64,000 bases of DNA from Anaerolineae bacterium (GTDB taxonomy: Bacteria > Chloroflexota > Anaerolineae > Aggregatilineales > Phototrophicaceae), in contig JAJDXR010000052.1 of the NCBI GenBank assembly GCA_022823165.1, positions 1-64,000 of the forward strand. Reading direction: 5' to 3'. The notes under the pieces are model-generated. The model saw nothing but the letters and a program-made list of their open reading frames with translations. It ran no database searches and was not told where the DNA came from. Of the stretch, positions 9,102 to 18,500 are shown one piece after another (within the stretch, counting starts at the first letter, position 1; the number at the start of each line of letters is the position of its first letter). A program made the position numbers and the translations under genes.

Positions 9102-9223
9102 TATTTCCTCCTAAACTGATCGGGTTTGCTTCGCTCATTGACGAGCCGGCCGCTGCCAAGCCCATCATTGTAGCCAATACTGTCACTCAGTTGTTCGCGA
9201 TAGCTGCTCCTTCTCTCCAGCGG

Positions 9224-10258
9224 CTAGACCGCTTCCGGACGATGAATACGAGCGGTTGATTTTCGCGTGATCAGCGATGTCGGCAATTTGATAACCTGAT
9301 CGGTTCTGCCTTTTTTGTCCTGAATACCGCGCAAAAGCAGGCGCGCGGCTGTTTTGCCCAGCAGATTCAAGTCGCGGCTGATAGCTGAAATTGGCGGGCG
9401 GTAAAGTTGCGTGAGCGGCATATCGTCGCAGGCCACCAAAGCAATATCTTGCCCGATGTCTAAACCGCGATCTTGCAAAGCCCGCAGCGTTCCAATCAAG
9501 ATGATATTGCCGGCGACGATCAAAGAAGTCGGCAGTGGTTTATGTCTAAAAAGGACGAGAGCCTCGGCAAAGGCGTCCGTTTCAGTAAACGAGGTGAAAC
9601 GGATGAGTTCCCGCCTCAGGGGCAGGCCGGCTTCGGACAGCGCTTTTCGATAGCCGAGAAAGCGTTGTTGAGTCGGGTAAAAGTTCTTGGGCCCGCCAAT
9701 GAAGGCGATATGGCGGTGTCCTTGATTAACCAAGTGGTAGACAGCGTCTTTTACGCCGGCGAAATGATCCGACTGCACCGCGAATATACGCTCGCCATAA
9801 GGGATTGAGCGATCCAGCATCACCGTCGGAATGCCTAAATTATTGATGAGCGCGCTGGAACGATCTTGCGATTCGGACGCGGAGGATACGATCATGCCGC
9901 TAACTTGCCGGCTGGCCAGCAGGCGCAAGTAGGCGATGTCCAGGTCGGCTTTGTTACGCGATGACACCAGCGTGATGGCGTAGCCGCTGTCAGCCAAAGC
10001 CTCGGCCGCCGCCTCAAATATGGTGGCTATCACCGGGTTGGCGATTGTCCCGACCAGGAAACCGATCGAGTTAGTCTCGCCACGGCGCAGGCTGTGCGCC
10101 AAAAACGCTGGCTGATAACCGAGCTCCAGGGCGGCGGCTACGACCCGATTGCGCAACTCTTCGGATACATGCGGATAATTATTGAGGGCGCGCGATACCG
10201 AGCCGACTGAAACGCCGGCTTGCTGGGCGACTTCGCGGATGGTAACCCGTTGCGACAA
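9224..10258 (-). CDS. LacI-family transcriptional regulator
   Basis: About 344 residues. The N-terminal helix-turn-helix is textbook (VTIREVAQQAGVSVGSVSRAL, then SEELRNRVVAAALELGYQP), followed by a periplasmic-binding-protein-like effector domain (IGFLVGTIANPVIATIFEAA through MPLTQLYRPPISAISRD). The open frame runs back to 10678, but the family start is the TTG at 10256-10258 (LSQRVTIREV), with GAGG seven bases upstream; the extra 140 residues are repeat-derived translation. It lies between the two divergent catabolic operons, and CG-centred palindromes sit at both divergent promoters, so it very probably represses both directions and itself. The effector is presumably a sugar or sugar acid. 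Confidence 0.92.
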   Translation of the reverse strand: MSQRVTIREVAQQAGVSVGSVSRALNNYPHVSEELRNRVVAAALELGYQPAFLAHSLRRGETNSIGFLVGTIANPVIATIFEAAAEALADSGYAITLVSSRNKADLDIAYLRLLASRQVSGMIVSSASESQDRSSALINNLGIPTVMLDRSIPYGERIFAVQSDHFAGVKDAVYHLVNQGHRHIAFIGGPKNFYPTQQRFLGYRKALSEAGLPLRRELIRFTSFTETDAFAEALVLFRHKPLPTSLIVAGNIILIGTLRALQDRGLDIGQDIALVACDDMPLTQLYRPPISAISRDLNLLGKTAARLLLRGIQDKKGRTDQVIKLPTSLITRKSTARIHRPEAV

Positions 10259-10291
10259 TTGAAGACCTCGCCACAAAAACTCTGTCGGAAT

Positions 10292-10307
10292 CGGAAAACG
10301 ATTTCCG
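10292..10307. promoter_or_regulatory. Putative LacI-type operator at the lacI promoter
   Basis: CGGAAAACGATTTCCG is palindromic at 14 of 16 positions and has the central CG typical of LacI-family operators. It spans the predicted lacI transcription start (about 10303), which would give autorepression. Confidence 0.65.
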
Positions 10308-10309
10308 AG

Positions 10310-10338
10310 ACTGTAACGTCTTTCGTGCCACTTGTCAA
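10310..10338 (-). promoter_or_regulatory. Promoter for the LacI-family regulator
   Basis: On the minus strand TTGACA (10338-10333) and TACAGT (10315-10310) are separated by 17 bases, a near-consensus sigma-70-type promoter. The predicted start lies about seven bases downstream, inside the palindrome at 10292-10307. Confidence 0.65.
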
Positions 10339-10350
10339 ATTGTTTGTGAT

Positions 10351-10571
10351 TTGGGGAGTGGTTATTCTGCGGGGACTCGGAAGTAAGGACAAGAAAGTTG
10401 TGCAACAGATAATGGGAAGGCCTAAGGACGCTTGGCGGCCAGTGTCTACGCGAGCCTGCGAATCGCCCGATGTTGTAATCGCGAGTCTGCGGGCGACCCA
10501 CCGGGTCGCCCCCTGCAACCATACGAGAATTTTTGGGAATCTCTTTCTTGCTGCTGTTTACCACTCCCCAA
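10351..10571. mobile_element. Family B MITE-like element (221 bp) between divergent promoters
   Basis: Bounded by perfect 12-bp terminal inverted repeats TTGGGGAGTGGT (10351-10362) and ACCACTCCCCAA (10560-10571). It has no coding capacity and contains a family A hairpin (GGGCGACCC/GGGTCGCCC, 10491-10511). Related but shorter sequence occurs at 63593-63700 and a fragment at 21709-21772. It fills almost exactly the space between the -35 boxes of the lacI and dapA-like promoters. No target duplication is obvious. Confidence 0.72.
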
Positions 10572-10583
10572 GCCGGCTGGATT

Positions 10584-10611
10584 TTGACAAAGCCCCGCCA
10601 TCGGCTATACT
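10584..10611 (+). promoter_or_regulatory. Promoter of the plus-strand catabolic operon
   Basis: TTGACA (10584-10589), a 16-base spacer and TATACT (10606-10611) form a near-consensus sigma-70-type promoter. The predicted start is near 10618, about 50 bases before the ATG at 10670. Confidence 0.75.
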
Positions 10612-10619
10612 CTGGCGCG

Positions 10620-10631
10620 GAAAACGTTTTC
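10620..10631. promoter_or_regulatory. Putative LacI-type operator of the plus-strand operon
   Basis: GAAAACGTTTTC is a perfect 12-bp palindrome with central CG, the classic LacI/PurR-type layout. It lies immediately downstream of the predicted start site, where a bound repressor would block initiation. Its half-site GAAAACG is shared with the lacI-side palindrome at 10292-10307. Confidence 0.75.
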
Positions 10632-10669
10632 AGCAGCGGCTGAGAAATTGGTTCCGCGGGGGAGAGACG

Positions 10670-11593
10670 ATGACTCAATTAGCGATTCGCGATGGTGCCT
10701 GGCCGATTCTACTGACCGCCTTTGATGAGGACAACAAGCTAGACTTGACCGCCATCGGCGCGCTGCTGGATTTCTACCGCGACCTGCAACTGCCCGGTGT
10801 GCTGGCGCTGGGGCAGGCCAGCGAAATGCTGCTGCTCAATCACGATGAGCGCCTCCGCGTCGCCGAATGCGTGGCCCGCCATCCGCGCGGCAAGCTGGCG
10901 GCGGCTACCGTCGGCAACTATGGCGACACCCTGGCCGAGCAAGCCGACTGCCTGGGGCGCATCCACGATATGGGCACGGATGTGGTGGTGGTGGCGCTGT
11001 CGCTGCTGCCGTCGGCCGATGGCTTGGCCGATCAGCTGCTGGAGCTGGCGAGTCTGGCAGCGCCAGATCTGCGCCTGGGCCTCTACGAAATCCCCGAGCC
11101 GGAGCATCGCCTGCTCAGTCCCGACGAAGTCGCGCAGGTGGCCGCCAGCGGGCGCTTCCACTTCATGAAAGACACCTGCCGCCAGATCGAACCCTTCAGC
11201 GCCAAGGTCAAGGCGGCTGCCGGCACAACGCTGAAACTCTATCAAGCCAATCTGGCCGTGCTGCCGCCGTCAATGGACGCGGGCGGGGCCGGCTTCTGCG
11301 GCTGGCTGCCCATCGTCTCGCCCGAGCTTTGCGCGCAGGTCTGCGATCTGTCGTTGCCGGCCGATTTGCGGCGGCGCGCCCATGACAAGCTGATGGCTTT
11401 CAACGAGGTCATCATCATCAGCGGCTTCCCGGCCTCCGGCAAATACCTGCTGAGTCTGCGCGGCCTGCCCATCCAGCCCAAGAGCCGCCGCGACACCGCC
11501 GCGCCCTTCTTCGCCAATGGTCCGGCCGCGCTGGATGCTTTCGTCGCCCGCGAAGACCCCTTCAGCGCCCTTGAGCCGGCCGAGCAGCGCTAG
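10670..11593 (+). CDS. DapA-superfamily aldolase/lyase (second copy)
   Basis: A 307-residue Schiff-base TIM-barrel enzyme. K167 (FHFMKDTC) is the expected Schiff-base lysine and Y139 (GLYEIPEPEH) the catalytic tyrosine. The substrate-carboxylate loop, usually GTTGE, reads GQASEM, so the substrate probably differs from that of the copy at 3317-4270. ATG at 10670 is preceded by GGGGGAGAG and gives the normal family length; the open frame upstream is repeat and promoter DNA. It is the first gene of the plus-strand operon controlled by the adjacent promoter and operator, eight bases before the sulfatase. Sugar-acid cleavage is inferred from context. Confidence 0.83.
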   Translation: MTQLAIRDGAWPILLTAFDEDNKLDLTAIGALLDFYRDLQLPGVLALGQASEMLLLNHDERLRVAECVARHPRGKLAAATVGNYGDTLAEQADCLGRIHDMGTDVVVVALSLLPSADGLADQLLELASLAAPDLRLGLYEIPEPEHRLLSPDEVAQVAASGRFHFMKDTCRQIEPFSAKVKAAAGTTLKLYQANLAVLPPSMDAGGAGFCGWLPIVSPELCAQVCDLSLPADLRRRAHDKLMAFNEVIIISGFPASGKYLLSLRGLPIQPKSRRDTAAPFFANGPAALDAFVAREDPFSALEPAEQR

Positions 11594-11600
11594 CGCTCTC

Positions 11601-13016
11601 ATGTCCCAAGCGCCGAATATCATCGTCTTTTTCAGCGATGACCATGCGCAATGGGCGTTGCCGTCTTACGGCAACCGCGAGATTCACGCGCCCAATTTGA
11701 CGCATCTGGCGCAGACCGGCCTGCTCATGCAGAACGCCTTCACCCCCTGCCCGGTCTGCTCGCCGGCGCGGGCGTCTTTTTGGACCGGCTTGTATCCGTC
11801 TCAGCATGGCGTACACGACCACCTGGCCGAGGACGATGCCGCCGTGCAGGCCACCGACTGGCTGGCGGGACTGCCCACGCTGGCGCAGCGCCTGCGGGGC
11901 GCGGGCTACACGACCGCGCTCAGCGGCAAATGGCATTGCGGCAGCGGCGAAGTCCCCCAGCCGGGTTTCGACTATTGGGTCAGCGCTTGGCGCAAGACGC
12001 CCAAGTACGACAGCCCGGTCAACAAATACAGCGAACAGGGCAGGGTGGTCAAGCGCCGCGGTACCGACACGCAAATCATCAGCGAGGCCGCCGTCGACTT
12101 CTTGCGCCGGCGTGACCGGACTAAACCCTTCTTCCTCTTCGTCGGCTACGCGGCCACGCACTATCCCTGGATCAACCGGCCCGAGCGGCTGGTTGAGCGC
12201 TATCGCAGATCCGCCTTCGCCGACATCCCAAAAGATAACGCTTGGCCCTTTTGCGCCGCCGGCGCGCATCCGGTCGCGCCTGACGACCCGCGCGAGGCGC
12301 TGGCGCAGTATTACGCCTCGGTCAGCATGATTGACGAGGGGGTCGGGCGACTGCTGGATGAACTGGAGGCGCAGGCTGCGCGAGAGGAGACGCTTATCGT
12401 CTATACCTCCGACCACGGCTTGAACCTGGGCCAGCGCGGTCTCTGGGGCAAGGGCAACGGCAGTCAGCCGCTCAATATGCTCGAGGAGTCGATTCGCGTA
12501 CCGCTGATTATCAACCAGCCCGGCGCCATCAGCGGCGGCACGAGACGCGCCGAGTTCGTCACCCACTGCGACCTGCACCAGACCCTGCTCGATGTCGCCG
12601 GCGTCGTGTCGTCGGAGCGGGCAAGTCAGCCCGGCCGTAGCTACCTGCCGCTCCTGCTGGGCGCGTCAGCCGCTGACTGGCGCAATACCTATATCGGCGA
12701 ATACGGCACGACCCGCGCCATCCGCGACCGGCGCTACAAACTCGTACAGCGCGCCGACATCGACGACTTGCTGCACGACCTCAGCGCTGACCCGCGCGAG
12801 ACGGTCAACCTGATCGGCAAGGACGACTGCCGAGGTATCGCCGAGCGGCTGCGGGCGCAGTTGCACGCCTTCTTTGCCCGCTATGAAATCGCCGAGCAAA
12901 GCGGCTTGCGCGGCGACGACCTGCCCATCCACAATCGCCGCGAAGCCTGGCGCCGGGCGTACGGGCGAGCCGGTGGCGCGCCCCTACAGAATTCGACCCG
13001 GCTCGGCAACAATTAG
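11601..13016 (+). CDS. Type I sulfatase, Cys-type, apparently cytoplasmic
   Basis: A 471-residue sulfatase/alkaline phosphatase-superfamily hydrolase. Metal-binding D13-D14 (FFSDDHAQ), the formylglycine motif C53-S-P-A-R57 and a later metal site (TSDHGLNLGQRG) are all present. The cysteine must be oxidised to formylglycine by a maturase not encoded in this window. There is no signal peptide, so it would act in the cytoplasm on imported sulfated sugars or related esters. ATG at 11601 starts right at the first conserved strand; the frame upstream overlaps the previous gene. Odd feature: the last roughly 20 residues (AYGRAGGAPLQ onward) are encoded by a family A repeat copy at 12960-12988. Confidence 0.88.
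   Translation: MSQAPNIIVFFSDDHAQWALPSYGNREIHAPNLTHLAQTGLLMQNAFTPCPVCSPARASFWTGLYPSQHGVHDHLAEDDAAVQATDWLAGLPTLAQRLRGAGYTTALSGKWHCGSGEVPQPGFDYWVSAWRKTPKYDSPVNKYSEQGRVVKRRGTDTQIISEAAVDFLRRRDRTKPFFLFVGYAATHYPWINRPERLVERYRRSAFADIPKDNAWPFCAAGAHPVAPDDPREALAQYYASVSMIDEGVGRLLDELEAQAAREETLIVYTSDHGLNLGQRGLWGKGNGSQPLNMLEESIRVPLIINQPGAISGGTRRAEFVTHCDLHQTLLDVAGVVSSERASQPGRSYLPLLLGASAADWRNTYIGEYGTTRAIRDRRYKLVQRADIDDLLHDLSADPRETVNLIGKDDCRGIAERLRAQLHAFFARYEIAEQSGLRGDDLPIHNRREAWRRAYGRAGGAPLQNSTRLGNN
12960..12988. repeat. Family A hairpin copy inside the sulfatase 3' end
   Basis: GGGCGAGCC, ggt and GGCGCGCCC (12963-12983) form a hairpin with one mismatch, followed by CCCCTACA as at other copies. It is read in frame as the sulfatase C-terminal tail. 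Confidence 0.75.
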
Positions 13017-13052
13017 CATGACAGTTTCACTACAGGAGAACAGCGCAACCCC

Positions 13053-14219
13053 ATGAAAATCACCGCCATACGCGACTTGTCTGTGCCCATCAAGTCAGAT
13101 ATCCGGAATGCCTTCATCGACTTCTCGCAGATGACCGCTTCCATCGTCGGCATCCAGAGCGATGTCGTCCGCGGCGGGAAGCCGCTCATCGGCTACGGCT
13201 TCAACTCCAACGGCCGCTACTCCCAGAGTGGCCTGCTGCGCGAGCGTTTCATACCGCGCTTGCTGGCGGCGGCGCCGGATGCGCTGCTGGCGGATGACGG
13301 CGCCAACTTCGACCCCGGCAAAGCCTGGGACATTATGATGGCCAATGAAAAACCCGGCGGTCACGGCGAGCGCTCGGTGGCGGTCGGCGTACTCGATATG
13401 GCGCTCTGGGACCTGGTCGCTAAGATCGAAGGCCTGCCGCTTTATCAGCTGCTGGGTCAACGGTATCGCGACGGCGCGGTCGATGAAGCTGTCTTTGTTT
13501 ACGCCGCCGGCGGCTACTACTACCCCGGCAAGGGGCTGGGCGGCCTGCAAGACGAAATCAAGAGCTACCTCGATATGGGCTACGCCACGGTCAAGATCAA
13601 GATCGGCGGCGACTCGCTGGATGAGGACCGGCGGCGCATCGAGACTGTGCTGGAGATCGTCGGCGAAGGGCAGGCGCTGGCGGTTGACGCCAACGGACGC
13701 TTCGATCTAAAAACCGCGCTGCAATACGCCGCGGCGCTGGAGCCCTACGACCTGTTTTGGTACGAAGAAGCCGGCGATCCGCTGGATTACTTGCTCAACG
13801 CAGCGCTGGCGTCGGCGACGACGCTGCCGCTGGCCACCGGCGAGAATCTCTTCTCGACCATCGACGCGGCCAACCTGATTCGCCACGGCGGCCTGCGCCC
13901 TCAGCAGGACTTCCTGCAATTCGACCCGGCGCTGAGCTACGGACTGGTCGAGTATCTGCGTACGCTGGACATGCTGACCGACTACGGCTGGTCGCATCGG
14001 CGCTGCATCCCGCACGGCGGCCATCAATTCGCGCTGCACATCGCCGCTGGCCTGGGTCTCTTTGGCAACGAATCCTATCCCAAAGTGTTCCAGCCCTTTG
14101 GCGGCTTCGGCGACGACATCCCGGTCATCGACGGCCGCATCCAGCCGCCGCAAGCGCCCGGCATCGGCTTCGAGCTCAAAGCCGACCTGATGCGCGAATT
14201 CGAGAAGTTGTACGGTTAG
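13053..14219 (+). CDS. tarD: D-tartrate dehydratase-like enolase-superfamily enzyme
   Basis: A 388-residue acid-sugar dehydratase. It closely follows the D-(-)-tartrate dehydratase described from Bradyrhizobium as I remember that sequence: IRNAFIDFSQMT, GYGFNSNGRYSQSG, NEKPGGHGERSVAVG, FVYAAGGYYYPGKG and FDPALSYGL are all in matching order. Catalytic residues are visible: K181-x-K183, D212, E238, E264 and the CIPHGGHQ segment (H321, H324). The reaction would be tartrate to oxaloacetate plus water, Mg2+-dependent. AGGAG is 15 bases before ATG, a long spacing. It is third in the plus-strand operon after the DapA-like enzyme and the sulfatase. Confidence 0.85.
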   Translation: MKITAIRDLSVPIKSDIRNAFIDFSQMTASIVGIQSDVVRGGKPLIGYGFNSNGRYSQSGLLRERFIPRLLAAAPDALLADDGANFDPGKAWDIMMANEKPGGHGERSVAVGVLDMALWDLVAKIEGLPLYQLLGQRYRDGAVDEAVFVYAAGGYYYPGKGLGGLQDEIKSYLDMGYATVKIKIGGDSLDEDRRRIETVLEIVGEGQALAVDANGRFDLKTALQYAAALEPYDLFWYEEAGDPLDYLLNAALASATTLPLATGENLFSTIDAANLIRHGGLRPQQDFLQFDPALSYGLVEYLRTLDMLTDYGWSHRRCIPHGGHQFALHIAAGLGLFGNESYPKVFQPFGGFGDDIPVIDGRIQPPQAPGIGFELKADLMREFEKLYG

Positions 14220-14224
14220 GAGCG

Positions 14225-14490
14225 TTTTGCCACAGAGGCGCAGAGGCACAGAGAAAGATTTACCACCGAGGACACCGAGTAAAACGAGAGTTCACAGAGA
14301 TAATGTTGGCAAAAGGCTGCGCTCTATGAAAAATGCAGAGCTCTGTTTCTTCCGCACAAAGTTACAAAACCACATAACATCGCTGTTGGTAGGGGCGAGC
14401 CGGTGGCTCGCCCGCATGTCTGTAACTGCACCAACCTCAATGCCCACTTTCTGTTTTCTCTGTGTCTCTGTGCCTCTGTGGCATAAAAAG
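14225..14490. repeat. Family C inverted-end element (copy C1) with nested hairpin
   Basis: The left end, TTTTGCCACAGAGGCGCAG from 14225, is inverted against the right end CTCTGTGCCTCTGTGGCA (about 14466-14483). The ends repeat CACAGAG motifs. A family A hairpin with GTAGGGGCGAGCC sits inside at 14389-14415. No open reading frame of note. It separates the dehydratase gene from the glycosyltransferase gene. Confidence 0.8.
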
Positions 14491-14503
14491 GCAAGCAATC
14501 CAA

Positions 14504-15298
14504 ATGTCGTCTAAAGCAACTGCATCCAACATTCCCCTCGCCTTCGTCACTTTCTACATGGACGTGACCGACCAGACCATGGCCAGCATCCACCGGACCA
14601 CCTCGACCATCACCGTCACCGAGCCCCATCAGTACATCCAGACCATGTTCGCCTCGGCGCGGCGCTTCCATCCCGATTGCCGCGCCGTCGTGCTCAGCGA
14701 CCAGGACACGCGTTTCCCGCCCGATGCCGAGCACGACATCATCCGCTACCAGCTCGACCGGCAGCAGCCCATGCTCTCGCGCTCAAGCGCCTGGCTGGCT
14801 TACCTGCGCGCCGCCCGCGGCCACACCGTCTTCCTCGACAGCGACCTGCTGATTAACGGCGATCTCTCGCATGTCTTCGCAGCTGACTTCGCCGTCGCGC
14901 TGACCTACCGCGACGGCGACAGCAAGTGGCCCATCAATGCCGGCATCAACTTCGTCCACGGCCACAACCTGGCGGCTGCGGCCGACTTTCACGAAATCTG
15001 GCTGCGCGAATTCCGAGCGCAGCATCGGAAGCAGAGCGTCTGGGGCGGCGATCAAGACACCCTGCGCGATCTCTTCGCCGCCGTCGACTTCGCCCGCGCT
15101 GACAGCTTCGACTGGCGCCTGGGCGCTATCCCGGTCCGCTTCCTGCCTTGCGCGCGCTACAATTTTTCCACCTCGTACAAAACCGAGATGAACGGCTATT
15201 ATCCCGATGCAAGCGCGCTGCATTTCAAAGGCAAGCGCAAACCGTATATGTTTCCCTATTGGCGGAAGCACATCCGTGATACGAGGACAGGCGATTGA
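14504..15298 (+). CDS. Putative nucleotide-sugar glycosyltransferase (GT-A fold)
   Basis: 264 residues. The DxD-type motif of GT-A enzymes is visible in GHTVFLDSDLLINGDLSHVF, preceded by strand-forming segments (LAFVTFYMDV, CRAVVLSDQD) and followed by a SVWGGDQDTLRDLF segment reminiscent of GT8/GT77-like transferases. ALHFKGKRKPYM near the end resembles the HFxGxxKP motif of GT8-like families. Start chosen at ATG 14504; the reading frame extends back only into the repeat end. No membrane segment or signal peptide, so it is cytoplasmic. It is flanked on both sides by family C elements, which may have separated it from its original neighbours. Donor and acceptor are unknown. Confidence 0.6.
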   Translation: MSSKATASNIPLAFVTFYMDVTDQTMASIHRTTSTITVTEPHQYIQTMFASARRFHPDCRAVVLSDQDTRFPPDAEHDIIRYQLDRQQPMLSRSSAWLAYLRAARGHTVFLDSDLLINGDLSHVFAADFAVALTYRDGDSKWPINAGINFVHGHNLAAAADFHEIWLREFRAQHRKQSVWGGDQDTLRDLFAAVDFARADSFDWRLGAIPVRFLPCARYNFSTSYKTEMNGYYPDASALHFKGKRKPYMFPYWRKHIRDTRTGD

Positions 15299-15307
15299 GT
15301 AATGCCA

Positions 15308-15487
15308 ATAATTGCCACAGAGGAAAATGAGGGCACACTGAGGACACAGAGGGCTTTGTATTTTTTCCATGCTCGCGCACTGAAGCCTCCCGCCCCGGAC
15401 ATGGAAACCGTCGCTTCCTTATAACACCGTAGCTGCTTTACTCTGTGTACTCTCATTTACTCTGTGTACTCGGTGGCAAATGATTTG
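15308..15487. repeat. Family C inverted-end element (copy C2)
   Basis: ATTGCCACAGAGGAAAATGA (from 15311) is inverted relative to CTCTGTGTACTCGGTGGCAA (to about 15479). Internal CACAGAG-type motifs repeat on both arms. It sits between the glycosyltransferase gene and the large lyase gene; no coding content. Confidence 0.8.
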
Positions 15488-15539
15488 AGCGACTTACTTG
15501 CGCTTACTGAGTTAGTATCGAGAGACTACAGGTTAACCT

Positions 15540-18500
15540 ATGAAAACCTTGTCGCATATTGACATCATTGAGCCGGAGCGCATCGCGGCGCTGCTGGCGG
15601 ACGAGCGCAATTTCTGCTGGCGCGCGGTCGACAGCGAAGGCCTGGACGGCTGGACGCCTGATATCGGCATCAGCGGCTATCCGCGCCCCAGTGTCGTCCG
15701 CCCGGCGTCTGTGTCGTCCGCCGGCGTCCCGTCAACCCTGCGCCATCGCTTCTGGCAGACCGTGCAGAGCCAGGCCGATCACACCGGGCCGCGATACATC
15801 GGTATCGTCATCTACCTCAAAGCCGGCGAGCCCAGCCCGCTGATACTGCGCCTGCGCGGCGAAGACATCGGCTGCATCAAGCCGACGCGCCTGGATAATC
15901 GTCTACATCTGCTAGTCGCCGAAGAGCCGGTGGATTTCATCGGCGAGATGGAAATCTTCAACCTCATCGCGCCGGGCCAAGGTACTTACCGCATCGAGCA
16001 TATCCTGCTGCTGAGTGAGCGCCCCGAACCCAGCAGCTTCGCGCCCGAGATTCTTAATCTCAGCTGGCGCGCGTCAGCCGACGCCAACGGCCTGTGCAGC
16101 GCTCATCTGCAGCTCGTGACCTCTCGCGCTGCTTCTGTCGAAGTAAACTTGTCCGCCGAAGGAGCGCACACCATGACTTATAGCGGCGCGCCTTCCCGCT
16201 GGCATCACCTGGTCATTCCCGATCTGACAGCAAACGCGGACTATACTGCCCAAATCACAGCGCGAGATCGCGCCGGCGAATCGGCCAGCGAAACATTACA
16301 AGTCTCGACGCGCGCCCCGCAGCCAGCCCCGGGACAGCCTTTGTCCGTCCCGCTGGAATTGATCAATACGCGTGATTGCGATCTGACTGGACTTCCACTC
16401 GTCATTGGCGTACCGTTGCGGCAAGGCGCAGTTGATCAAATCGACTCATGCAGCGTGGAGTCCGGCGGCGAATCGCTGCGGGCGGCGGCGCGTCCCGTCA
16501 GCCGCTGGAGCGATGGCTCGCTGCGCTGGGCGCTGGTCGATACCTGCGTGCCGGCTGGTCTGGCGCAATCGGGCGCGGCCACAGCAATCGCCCATATCAA
16601 TGGCGCAGCGCCAGAGTCGATTCCGCAGCCATCGGCGCGAGTCAGCCAAAACGGCGGCCAATTGACGATTGAAGCTCCCGACGGCCGCAGACTTTCGCTA
16701 TCGGATTGGCGCTTTGCATCCGTTCTCGCCAATGGCTTGAGACTGACTGCCGGCCCGATTCGCGGCGCGCGGCAGGAAGCCTCCGGCGCCTATCGCTTTG
16801 AAGTCGACCACCAAGACGAAGACGGCGTCTCCCACCTGCGCAGCAGCATGCGCCTAAACTTCTATCCCGACCAGACCTTCGTCAAACTCCACCACCGCCT
16901 GGAAGTCATCAGCCCGGCTCTGGCAGCGGCAGCCGCTGGCGGCGACATCCCGCCCGAATGCTCCGCTGACATGCGCGCCAATATCGTCGGCGAGTCCGGC
17001 GAAAAGAGCACACTGCTCAAGTTGCGATCCTTTAGGTTGCGCATCCCCTTCAATGGCGCGCGCGCAGTTCATCACGGTGAGCAATCTTACCAACTGGACG
17101 GCGATGGCTGGCGGCTGCGCCACGACCAGGACCTGGCGCATTCGATCAACGGACAGGAGCAGGACGGTCGCGCGCTTGGCCACATCCGCGTCGAGGGCGG
17201 CGCCGGCTCACTCGGCGTCGGCCTGCGCCGATTCTGGCAGACCTATCCCAAGGCGCTGTCGGTGGGCGGCGACGGCATCGACATCGACCTTTTCCCTGAC
17301 CGGCGCGGCGTCGAGCTGCCCGGCGATGAAGACGCCTGGCATCGGCTTTATTTCTGGCTTGATGACGACGGTTACAAGCTCAAAGCCGGCCTGGCGCTCA
17401 GCAGCGAAATCCTGCTCGACTTCGGCGCCGGTGATGCGCGCGCCTTCGACTGGCTGGAAGGCGGCCTCCTGGCTCGCCCCGATATCGACTATCTCAACGC
17501 CACCGGCGCGCTGAACGCCATCGGCGCGCGCAAAGACTCGCCGCTGCCGCGCTACGAGGAGCTGGCCGATATGGCCATGCAGTCCTTCTTCGACGATCAA
17601 GAGCATTACCGCGCTTACGGGCATATCAACTATGGCGACTGGTACGGCGAGAGCGCCTGGTCCTGGGGCAATAACGAATACGACCCGGCTTATGTCGGCT
17701 ACAGCGAATTTCTGCGCGGCGGCGAGCCGGGCTGGGCGGTCTGGGCGGCTGAGGCGGCCCGCCATCTGGCCGATGTCGACACCGTCAATTTCTCTCGCGC
17801 GCCCTCTGAGGTCGGCGGGCAAGCCATGCACATCCCGGGCCATCTGGGCGGATACCTGCCGCCCTATTTCCGCAGCAAGATGAAAGGCACCAGCCTGGGT
17901 CCAGCCCACATGTGGGTCGAGGGCCAGCTGCTGCACTTCCTGCTCACCGGCGACCCAGCCGTCTACGACTCCCTGCTAAAGACCAAAGACTGGCTGATTC
18001 AACCGGCGCGCCTTGATTATTACGATTACACCAGCGCGCGTGATTCCGGCTGGCACCTGATTCATCTGAGCATGCTGGCGCTGGCGCTGGACGATCCCGA
18101 CTGTCTCAACGCGGCGAGCATCATCGTCGAGCGTGTGCTGGAACGGCGTACGCCTGGCGGCGGTTGGGATCGTATGCTAGGCGAACCCCATTGCGGCTGC
18201 GGCTATCCGCGCTGCAGCGGCGAAGCCGGCTTCATGATCTGCATCTTGATCTCGGGTTTGAAGCGCTACCATCACCTGATCGGCGACCCAGCTGTGGCCG
18301 AAGCCATCATCGGCGGCGCCCGCTGGCTGATCAACGAGACCTTCGACCACGACAGCGGCTACTTCCGCTACACCTCCTGCCCCAATCGCTCGCTGGGAGG
18401 CACCTTCCAATGTACGCAGTGGGCGCTGGAGGCGCTGGCGGCCGCCTGGGAGCTTTCGGGCGATCTCGAGATCGGCGCTTATCTCAAGCGCGGCTTGCCC

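Noticed and set aside
10259..10678. N-terminal extension of about 140 residues on the LacI regulator
   Set aside because: It would translate a repeat element, two promoters and two operators; the helix-turn-helix begins right after the TTG at 10258.
14225..15487. CACAGAG-rich strings as a CRISPR array
   Set aside because: Repeats are short, imperfect, partly inverted and not regularly spaced; no cas gene is present in the window.
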